A stretch of 64,000 nt of DNA from Diorhabda sublineata (lineage: Eukaryota; Arthropoda; Insecta; Coleoptera; Chrysomelidae), in NCBI RefSeq assembly GCF_026230105.1, contig NC_079482.1:3410001-3474000 (forward strand), written 5' to 3'. The notes below the pieces were generated by a model. The model was not told the origin of the DNA and made no database searches. It saw only the letters and a program-made list of their open reading frames with translations. Below are positions 12,363 to 24,500 of the stretch, piece by piece (position 1 is the first letter of the stretch; every line of letters begins with the position of its first letter). A program made the position numbers and the translations under genes.

Positions 12363-12502
12363 TGCCGGGTGATCCTCAAGACGTTAAAGTCACTCCCATA
12401 AATTCTACGACTATCAAAGTTGATTGGAAACCACCGCAAACTAGAGATAGGAATGGAATCATCTTGGGATACCACGTACACGTCCAAGAAACCAAAGAAG
12501 AG
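12363..12502 (+). CDS. Lar: Lar exon a: first half of an FN3 repeat
   Basis: Starts in phase after one base of a split Val codon and reads PGDPQDVKVTPINST, then VDWKPP and GIILGYHVHVQE. These are the A-C strands of a fibronectin III fold, with the usual W and the GY..Y/V core. Donor GTATTG follows at 12,503. Confidence 0.95.
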
Positions 12503-15500
12503 GTATTGTATATATTTAATTTTCCGTAAAATTTCATTTAGACATTTATAAATGGAATTAGGGAAAGAGTTTCTTCAACGAACCCATGAAATTCGACGTT
12601 TTTGGTGATTCTCTATTGGAATTGAACGTTACGGGTCTTCAACCGGATACCATGTACTCCATTCAAGTGGCGGCGTTGACTAGAAAAGGAGACGGCGATC
12701 GAAGCGCACCTGTAAACGTTAGAACTCCCGGAGGAGTACCAAACAGACCAGCATTAACTCTAAAGTAATTAGTTTATTATCTGTTAGTACCAAAATTATT
12801 AATTTATTTATTTCTTAGGATTATTGAAAAGGTGCCAACAGTCACTATTGATTTAGAATGGACTAGACCTTCTCAAACCTATGGAGAACTCAAAGGTTAT
12901 CGTCTTAGATACGGAGTTAAGGATCAGTTTTTGAAAGATGTTCCTCTTAAAGGTATTTAATTATATTATTTATTGAGAAATTATTTTTTTCTGTACAGTT
13001 TTGTAACAATCTGTTTTTTTTTGGTCTATATATTTTAGTTTTTGATTTTTTTTTCTTTATTCTAGTAGTTGTTGGATCGTGTGGAGTTAATTCTTCATAT
13101 TCATTCATTTATTCGGTAATTATTTAGAATTGGGGCAAAAATCGTTGCCAAAAAATTTTTCACGCATTTCGGGTTGTTTCTGAGGGTACAAATAGTAAAT
13201 TTAAGGCGGGGGAGACATATTATTTCCATTATTTTAGACATTACATGGTACAACTTACATATGATAAATCAATGAAACCTAACCCATTCTAAATAATTAC
13301 CATCTTGGTTATTTTGAGGGTTTTACTTGTGGCAAAACACCGGATTTTTGAAATTTTTAATCACATTACATTCTAACATGATTGTGACTCATTTTTGGGT
13401 TAAATTCGAAACAAAAGTCATCGCTCGTTCATCGTATTCGCCAGATTTGGTACTTTGTGGCTTTTTTCTCTTTTCCAAATTGAAAAACTCACATCTGGAA
13501 TCGCGCTACGAGTCCTTTGGATCTATAAAACGTTTTTATGCGATTTTTTCTCAAAATTTTTGTTTTTTTTTGTGTAGATTAACATGAAAAAAATTATGTG
13601 AACTGATTTTTTTCTCAAAAATCCAACGTTAAAACAAAGATTTATAAACATAAGGAATACTACTTGGTTATTTTGAGGCTTCTACTTGTGGCAAAACACC
13701 GGATTTTTGAAATTTTTAATCACATTACATTCTGACATGATTATGACTCATTTTTGGGTTAAATTCGAAACAAAAGTCATCGCTCGTTCATCGTATTCGC
13801 CAGATTTGGTACTTTGTGGCTTTTTTCTCTTTTCCAAATTGAAAAACTCACATCTGGAATCGCGCTACGAGTCCTTTGGATCTATAAAACGTTTTTATGC
13901 GATTTTTTCTCAAAATTTTTGTTTTATTTGTGTAAATAAACATAAAAAAAATATGTGAACTGATTTTTTTCTCAAAAATCCAACGTTAAAACAAAGATTT
14001 ATAAACATAAGGAATACTACTTGGTTATTTTGAGGCTTCTACTTGTGGCAAAACACCGGATTTTTGAAATTTTTAATCACATTACATTCTGACATGATTA
14101 TGACTCATTTTTGGGTTAAATTCGAAACAAAAGTCATCGCTCGTTCATCGTATTCGCCAGATTTGGTACTTTGTGGCTTTTTTCTCTTTTCCAAATTGAA
14201 AAACTCACATCTGGAATCGCGCTACGAGTCCTTTGGATCTATAAAACGTTTTTATGCGATTTTTTCTCAAAATTTTTGTTTTATTTGTGTAAATAAACAT
14301 AAAAAAAATATGTGAACTGATTTTTTTCTCAAAAATCCAACGTTAAAACAAAGATTTATAAACATAAGGAATACTACTTGGTTAATTTGAGGGTTTTACT
14401 TGTGGCAAAACACCGGATTTTTGAAATTTTTAATCACATTACATTCTGACATGATTGTGACTCATTTTTGGGTTAAATTCGAAACAAAAGTCATCGCTCG
14501 TTCATCGTATGCGCCGGATTTGGTACTTTGTGGCTTTTTTTCTCTTTTCTAAATTGAAAAACTCTCTTCTGGGATCGCGCTACGAGTCCTTTGGATCTAT
14601 AAAACGTTTTGTATGTGATTTTTTCTCAAAATTTTATTTTATTTGTGTAGATAAACAAAAAAAAATATGTGAACTGATTTTTTTCTCAAAAATCCAACGT
14701 TAAAACAAAGATTTATAAACATAAGGAATACTACTTGGTTATTTTGAGGCTTCTACTTGTGGCAAAACACCGGATTTTTGAAATTTTTAATCACATTACA
14801 TTCTGACATGATTGTGACTCATTTTTTTGGTTAAATTCGAAACAAAAGTCTTCGTTTGATGTTTTGCAAAAAAATTATGAACGATTTTTTTAAAAAAGTG
14901 CGTTTGTGATAACATTTAAAGTCATAAGATCATATGAAATCTTAGGGTGAGATCTTTCCTATATTTTTTATCTTTAAAAGAATCTTTCGATGTTCTATAG
15001 CGAAAATTCGAGAGTATTATAACAGTATATAAAATTATCGCTATATTTTGATTGTTGCTTAAATTTTCTAATTTTTTTATTTACATTTCAGCAACTCACA
15101 CCAATTATAGAATAAACGATTTGGAACGGGGTGTCGAATACGAATTCCGAGTAGCCGGTCAAAATCACATTGGAATAGGACAAGAGGCGATCAAATACAA
15201 GAAAACCCCAGAAGGTCCACCGACCGGTCCTCCCACCAATATAACCTACCATTTCCAAACGCCAGATGTCGTTTGCATATCATGGAGCCCTCCGAGTAGA
15301 GAACATCGCAACGGACAAATTACCAAATACGACATACAATTCCACAAGAAATCAGATCACAGTAACATAATAATCAGAAACGTGTCAAATACTAAAGCCG
15401 TATTTACAAATTTAGAAGAAAATACCGAATACGTGTTCCATATTAAAGCTTATACGAGTCAAGGAGACGGACCGAATAGCGAAAAATATACGGTTCAAAC

Positions 15501-18500
15501 CGAACGGGATATAGGAAGAGCACCGATGTCGGTAAAGGCCGTAGCGACATCGGATTCTAGCGTGGAAGTTTGGTGGGAACCGGTACCGTCAAGAAACAAA
15601 GTGATAGGATACAAAATATTTTACACGATGACGGCCGTCGAAGATTTGGACGAATGGCAGCACAAGATAGTAGGTTTAACGGAATCCGCAGATTTGGTAA
15701 ACCTCGAAAAATACGCTCAATACGCCATAGCGGTGGCGGCTAGAATGAAAAACGGCCTCGGAAGACTTTCCGAAAAGGAATTAGTTAAAGTTAAACCGGA
15801 AGACGTACCTCTTAATTTACGAGCTCACGAAGTAACCACACATTCGATGACCCTATCTTGGTCACCACCGATTAGATTGAATCCGATCAAGTACAAAATT
15901 TCCTTCGATGCGATCAAAGAATTCGTCGATTCGCAGGGAATCACCCAGACGCAAAATATACCTAGAGTTGAAATTAAATTAGACGCCGACGTTCGATCGC
16001 ACACCATTAACGAACTATCACCTTTCACTACTTATAACGTCAACGTTAGCGCTATACCGACCGATAATTCCTACCGACCACCTACGAAGATAACGGTAAC
16101 TACGCAAATGGCGGCTCCACAACCGATGGTCAAACCAGATTTTTACGGCGTAGTAAACGGAGAAGAAATTCACGTTATATTACCCCAAGCTTCCGAAGAA
16201 TACGGTCCTATCAGTCATTATTATTTAGTCGTAGTACCAGAAAACAAAATGACAATCCAAAAGAACCCCGATCAATTTTTAACCGACGAATTGATAGCTA
16301 ACATTGAAAAGATACCGGAAAATTCGGATCTACCTTATATAGCAGCTAAATTTCCACAAAGGAACATACCGTATACCTATCATTTAGGTACAGGTGAAAG
16401 TAACGACGGTTACGTCAATTATAAATTGGAACACGGTAAACGTTATAGGATATTCGTAAGATCGGTGGTTGATACGCCGCAAAAACATTTGTATACCAGT
16501 AGTCCGTTTTCCGAATTTTTATCTTTGGATATGCGAGAAGTACCTCCTGGCGATCCTCCTCGAAGACCTAATCCGAATACACCCACCGATACCGACGTTA
16601 AAGTTAGTTCTCAAAAAAAAGAGGCAGAGGTAAAGTTTTCAACAATAGTATTTTCTTTTCTTTTTTTTGTACAACCCCGTTTTGAATCAATAAAATTAAT
16701 CTAACTCTAACCTAACCTAACCTACCGGACTCACACAAGACCAGCCTTCTACCCCTATCATTAATCACATGCTGAAAAAACCAAAAAATAGAAATCTAGT
16801 TGTAGAAATTCTTAGTTCGAGATGTACGTGTTATAGTTAACCAACTATATACACTAATGTAGCTTCCAAGATATACCAGGAAAAAAAAGGTGCAACGACT
16901 CCATACCTTGAACCAGAATCATACTGTGACCTTTAGAGATACCACATCAATAACGAACTAAACGGATGGCTAAAGAATCAGATGGAGTCTTACTCCAGAT
17001 CTAAGATAATCCAATCCACTGTTGTGATAACCAGTAAAGTTAGTTATCGGTTAGTTGGTGGTCGGTTTTCTGGCAGGTCAAATACCACCTTAAGACGAAA
17101 CAGCAGAGCATCTACTCTGTGAATGTCATACTCATTTCATTAAAAGGCTCAAGTACCTAGGGAAGCGGGACACAAAACCTCCCTACTTAGGAAGGAGAGT
17201 CCATGTATTTTGGAAGCATAACAATAAGATGTAAAGTCTTCTAGGTATAGGTGCAGTAAAGCCAAAACAATCTACAACCAACTATTATAAAACTATAATA
17301 CTTGTAAGTCAATTTTGTGGCGGAGCCCCCGTAATTTTTTCTTATTTATTCTAACGGTACACACAGGGGCAAAACACCAAATTATCGGACATGTTTTATC
17401 GCCAGACTGTTGAACATACGAAAAAAAGTTAAACGTAAACCCCCATTATTTTTTAACGAAGTATTCAAATTTTAATTTTGATGTACAGGATGATCCAGAA
17501 GACCCTATGATTTGACGTCATAAATTGATTCCGCACTCTATTTTCAGTAACTTTTACTAAATCACTTTTTTTGATACGAGCAACCGTACAAAACAAAACC
17601 TTTCAACTCTTTAATACTTAAATAAATAAAACTGTTTTAGTTATTGGGTGGTATATGGTTTTTATCTGGAAAAAAATTAAAGAAACCGGAAAAAAAATTA
17701 CGTTGATATTATACTCAAACTGCTTCGTCCCGTAGAATTATTTGTGAGTGTAGCTTTTAGAAATAACCATATGAAGAATAATGATTCTGTCCGGGACCCT
17801 AGAGATCGTTAATAAAATTCTGACCGTATAGGTGCCGCGATTGCTTAATGCTGATCAAAAGCCTGCTTGCATTAAAAGTTAAAACGTTATGCAAGTGAAA
17901 TTTTTGTCGATACATGGATGGGACTTGGGTGCACTGTTGCAGTCCAAAAACAAAAATACAATCGAACCAATGAACTAGAACCGATGAACTTATTCCCAAG
18001 AAAGCAAAAACCTGGTTCTGGCCACAATGTTTTTCGGACAAACCAAAACCCCCTTTTCCATTTTTTGTTTTTATAGCTATCCAGATACTGACTTTTATTT
18101 CTTTACTGACTTTTTTGTTTTTACAAGTCTTGTCGATTGAAAAAAAAGCGAGAAAGGAAGAATTTTTTTCCTTCTGGACAGTCTAAAGATCGTTCAAGCT
18201 TAGAGGGCTCTCAGGAAGGTGAAAACTCACAATTTACAAGATAATAATCCGTTCCTTAGACACATATGGATGTGAGACATGGACTATGACGACGACAAGT
18301 GAGCGAAGCTTGAACTGCTGCGAACGTAAGATCCTACTAAAGATTTTTGCCCCTGTATGCGAGAATTGGGGCTTGGAGGATCTGAGGGAATGCTGAGCTG
18401 AGACAGATTTGGTGGCGTTTATCTAGAGGGGTCCGTGGAGGGGATGCCTGTTGATCTATACTCTCGCAGAGCCATGTATGGAGTTCATGGAAGACGTCGA

Positions 18501-21500
18501 CTGGGAGGAAGACCACGCCTTAGAGGGTTAGAGGACGTTGAGACGGACTTGATCCAGCTAATGGTTCGACATTGTGGGCACCATGCTCGGGACAGATTGT
18601 GACAAGGCCCAGGTTCTCAAAGGACCGTAGCGCTGTTAAAAAAATTGACGATGGACAATGATAACGGAAACTAAGAAGCAAAGCTTGACCAAAAAAAATA
18701 TGGGGAAATTCGAAATTTCGGATGTTTCGCCCCACTGTACGATGGCACAATGCTTCTTACTTCATTTATTTAAGTACATACACTAGCCAAATCACTATTT
18801 ATAGTATTTATACTAAAAAGAATTTCTCGATAATTCGGTTCCATAAAGTAAACAAACAAAAAGAACCTTCCCAGAAATTGCTTCTATAAAAGTTTTTTTT
18901 TGTTATTATAGGTGTTCAAAATCATCGGACCGATAATAGCAGCCCTACTTCTGTCTGTGATACTAGTGATATTATTTATATTAAGAAAAAGAAGACAACC
19001 TTGTAAAACTCCCGATCAGACGGCCGTTACAAGACCGTTAATCCAACCGGATCTGAATGCTAGTATAGCTCCTAGCGACCCAGTCGAAATGAGAAGATTA
19101 AATTTCCAAACGCCGGCTATGATATCACATCCTCCTATTCCTATATCGGAATTAGCCGTTCATATAGAAAAACTAAAAGCCAACGATAATTTGAAATTTT
19201 CTCAAGAATACGAAAGTATCGAACCCGGACAACAATTTACGTGGGATCATTCTAACATGGATGTAAATAAACCTAAAAATAGATACGCCAATGTCATTGC
19301 TTATGATCATAGTCGGGTAATTTTACCCAGCGAAGGAGGCGTTTTAGGTACGTACAACAATTTGACCAAACTTAACCTAACCTAACCTAACATTTTGACA
19401 GTTATTTTCGACGTTTTTAATTTCAGGTACCGATTACATAAACGCCAATTACTGCGACGGTTATCGAAAGCACAACGCTTACGTCGCTACCCAGGGTCCT
19501 TTACCGGAGACGTTCGCCGATTTTTGGCGGATGTGTTGGGAATTGAAATCGGCTACGGTTGTTATGATGACGAAATTAGAAGAAAGGACACGAATTAAAT
19601 GCGATCAATATTGGCCGACGCGCGGTACCGAAACATACGGTAGTATGAACGTGACAGTTACGGAAGTCCACGAATTAGCCACGTACTGTATCCGAACGTT
19701 CCAGATTCACAAAGAGGGTTACAGCGAACGGAGGGAATTGAAACAATTGCAATTTACTGCTTGGCCGGATCATGGGGTGCCCGATCATCCGGCGCCTTTC
19801 TTGCAATTCTTAAGAAGAGTCAGAACTTTGAATCCGCTTGATGCCGGACCTATTATTGTACATTGTTCTGCGGGAGTAGGAAGAACAGGTGAATAACTTT
19901 CCTAAATTCCTATATAGTTTACCAGATGTGATGTAAAAAATAATTTTAGTATCTATTGAGGCAACCGGTGACAAGTTTAAACCCCTTCAAGCTTCAGTGT
20001 GTTACTAAAATATATATAGTAAGATCGTAATTAAATTACTCGGATCTTGAATAGTACATCAAAATTAAGTCACAAAAAAATACCAAAGAAGCTTATGGAA
20101 TGTTATTGTGATAATATAGACACTTTAAATACTGTTTACAAGTGGTAAAAGCGATTTAAAATTGAGGGTGATTCAATTAAAGACTAGGAACTGTCCATAC
20201 GTCCTTCTACCTCTCTTAAGAGGTGAAAATATGTAAAAATTGCACAAATTTGTTCCTTCAAATACACTATTTGAGATATTAAATAAGAAAATGTCCTGAA
20301 AAATTATTACTAAAAAGTTTCCTATCCGCATGATACACCAGACTTAGTACTATGCAACTTCTGGATGTTCCTGATAATAACAAATGTGCTTAAATAAAAA
20401 CATTTCGATATTAACGTTAAGTAATTTGTAATCACACCTCGTACCTTGATTGTAATATAATTATTTTTGTTCTAGTGTAACTAGTTGTTATGTCTCTTTG
20501 GTGGTAAAATTAGAACGTGACCGTTCACTATTACTTTAACTGTAGTTGGAGAACCACAATATTACCTTTGAAATACTGATTAGATAGTAAAGTTCAAAAT
20601 AATTTGTTTCAAACTGTTTTTAACAAAAAGAAAAAGGAAGACTGGATACTTTCTTCGCTGTATGAATAGTTCAATTTGTTACTAAAAGAAACTTTATAAG
20701 TTGAAGTATCTACTGCACCAACAAGAAGGAAAATTAAATATATCATTCAATTCACTCAACCAGAACATTGTGATTCCATCATTCAATGTTCAAGATCATT
20801 TACTAGACAAATAAAACACTTGTCATACTGAAAATGAAAAACCACAATGGTACATTTGAACTACTAATCAGATATTGACTTGTCATACTGAAAATGAAAA
20901 ACCACTGTGGTACATTTGAACTACTAATCAGATAAGATATTGACTTGTCATACTGAAAATGAAAAACCACTGTGGTACATTTGAACTACTAATCAGATAT
21001 TGACTTGTCATACTGAAAATGAAAAACCACAATGGTACATTTGAACTACTAATCAGATATTGACATAAAACTATTAAATTGCGAAAAAAGGAATATATGA
21101 AATACACTAAATGGAATATTTAAATACCTTCCTACTTCCTGTCATTCGTAGATGTTTAAATTTTTTTAATTTTGAGCTTAAAACTGATAAAGTATTATCG
21201 AAAAGATTACTGATTAAAATAAAATATTGTAAATTGTTATTATTAATAAATAGTTATCAATTAATCTACTACTTAACTAACATGGTGACTTTATTTTAAG
21301 GTGATTTTGGTCCTGTACTCGATGAGAATTAAATATTTCAATTTTATTAAATGACACAAACCTCATAATCAAAAATAATTTCCCTTTCATCAAAACCAAC
21401 TTCTAACTAACCATGTGGACCATAGATAAATAATTTGAATGAGAAATGGACAATAAAACAATGAGGATTGTCGCGTTTGAATATATTCTCCGAAATGTCA

Positions 21501-24500
21501 TGTCAGATTTTCAAAAGTTCGTTTGAAATGTTTTCGAAAACGCAATGGTTTGAAGGGTATAGTCATCCCTATGAATAGTTGTTTCCCAATGCTTTTAGAG
21601 CTTTGTCCTTTTGATGAAACAAAGCTTCGTATACATTTTCATTGGTAGGAAATGAATGGAAAGTTTCCAAGCGTTTTTTAACAAATTTTGACAGTTGTAT
21701 TTCGAAATTTCACTTAGTTATCAATCAGTAGCTCCTACTGGTCAATATGAAAATAGTAGCCCTCAGAAACGTGAAGAAAAAGAAGTGTATTTTTCTAACT
21801 CCTTATAAATTATTAGAGTGTGATTATCTATGATTGTTGACACCCATTTTCCTTGAAAAATATGTTACCTTCCAGGTTTGAGATTGGTATATTGATTTCT
21901 GAGATCTTTAGGATCTATCCAATTATTTTTGTAAAAAAACTGAAGCCTATACTTCACTTGTATACTCTTAAAAATATCATTTTCTTAATATTTTCAAAAT
22001 TCTGTTTCCTTTAAGCTTTTTTATTCACACTGTGTTGCCTTAGTTGCAAAATCAAGCAATTTTTTAATAAATAAATGCATTATATTGAATGGAACGGAAC
22101 GGAAAATTGAATAAATGATATTTAGATATGACAACGATGCTTTAGTGGAGCATTATTTTCAATATTTCAATTTATTTTCTTTTGCAGGTTGTTTCATTGT
22201 AATCGATTCGATGCTTGAACGTATGCGACACGAAAAAACCGTGGATATTTACGGTCATGTGACATGTTTGCGCGCCCAACGTAATTACATGGTCCAAACG
22301 GAAGATCAATATATCTTTATCCACGATTCTTTATTGGAAGCCTACATTTGCGGTCAGACTGAAGTACCGGCGAGAAATCTTCATTCACATATCCAAAAAT
22401 TGATGCAGCTCGAACCGGGAGAAAACATATCGGGGATGGAACACGAATTTAAAAAATTGAGTAACATTAAGACTGATTCATCACGTTTCGCGACTGCGAA
22501 TTTGCCTTGCAATAAGCACAAAAACCGTTTGGTACATATCTTACCGTTCGAAACCACAAGGGTATGTCTTACCCCATTGAGAAATATTGAGAGTTCCGAT
22601 TATATCAATGCTAGTTTCATAGACGGTTATAGATATAGGAAGGCGTATATTGCTACACAAGGACCTATGTCCGATACTACTGATGATTTGTGGAGGATGC
22701 TGTGGGAGCACAATTCTACTATTATAGTCATGCTGACGAAACTTAAGGAAATGGGAAGGGTAAATATATATATTTTTTTAAATTTATTTAATCGTAACTC
22801 ATCTTACCGTACGTTGTGTGCCATATATTTCGTTCTCCATGCATTTCTATCTTCCTTTTTTGCTCTTTTATTCCTTCCTATTTTATTTCCTTTATCTTAA
22901 CATTTTTTGTTCCATGTTTTTCTTGGTCTTCCTCTATAATTTTTGCTTGTTATTTTGGATTTTAACGTTTTCTTTGGTATTCTGTTTTCGGGCATTTATG
23001 GGGACTTCTTGATTTAATGTCAATGTCTAGCAGACCTCACTACTTTTCCACACAATTTCTTTTTTTATATATTTTTTGTGCTTCGTGTATGCCACTATTT
23101 CTATTTTTATGTTTTTTTTTTACTTATGCATCTTTACTACAGAATGATGCTCTCATTGTATTAAATATTTCACCCTCTTTCCTTTTTCTTCATTTATTTC
23201 CTGCTCTATTTTCTATTATTGCATCTAAATATTCATATTTTTATACTTATTCAATTTGATTTTCTTGTATTTGAATAATATGTATTTCTGTTTGTATATA
23301 TTGTTTTCCATGCCTTCTATCTTCTTCCGTTTGCTCTTTTATACCTTTCTATTTTATTTACTTTATCTCAGCAGCTTTTCTACATTTTTTATTTCATATT
23401 TCACTTGGTTTTCCTCTATAATTTTTGCCCGATATTCTGGATTATCTTTAGGATACTATTTTTGTGCATTGGGCATATGTGTCCTAACCGTTTCAATCTT
23501 ATCTCTGGTTTTATCTTTAGTATTTCTCTATTTGTTTCATTTCTTACTCTATTTTTTTTATCTTCTATTTTCTTTAGGAATATTATTTTTCATTGTATTT
23601 TTAGGGTCTAATTGATTTTGATTTAATGTCAATGTCTAGCAGACCTAACCATTTTTTCACAATTTCTATTTCTATGTTTTTTATGCTTCTTTTTTTCAAA
23701 TGCTTTCATTGTATTAAATATTTCACTCACTTTTCCTTTTCTTTCATTTATCTACTTTTACAATTTAATTTCATATTCATTTCTGTATTTCCATGTCTTA
23801 GATGTTCTTCCGATTCTACCAGTAAAACCAAATCATCTGCGAATATCAATTCCCTCATATATGTTGGTTCCATTCTCCCTATAATAAATTTTTGTTTGCT
23901 TCTTTTAATGTTTCATCAATTATTATTGTGGAAAGTAGTGGAATTATAACAACACTTATCTTTATGACATATTCCCTCAATTCTTCGTTGTTTGCTCATA
24001 CCACATTTTTATTATTCTTGTACATTGTTTTTATAATTGTTATTGTCCTCTGATCTATATTACAGTTATTAAGTATTTTGAATATTCTTATTCGATCAAA
24101 AGCTTTCTCCAAATCTATAAAACATAAATGAACTTCCATATAATCATTTTTTCATGTAATTGCAAATATAAAGTCGTTTGTTTCCACTTCCGAACACACA
24201 TCGTGAGTCGTCTTAAGTGTCTACGACTTTACTACGATTTTTATTGGTTTCCTTGTTATTGTTATTTTTCTTGCTGCATTATCTCATTAATTAATTCTGT
24301 TGATTCATTTATCACTTCTTCATCCATATATTTAATCATTTTAGCAGGTATATTGTTTCTTCTTGGCGCTTTTCCTAGATTTAATTACTTCTATCACTTC
24401 TTCTTCCTTGTGTTTTCAAAAATTCAATTACTGCCTATTCCTACAATATCTTCTTCAATATATGCATTTGTAATCTCATCAAAATCATTATTACTCTATC

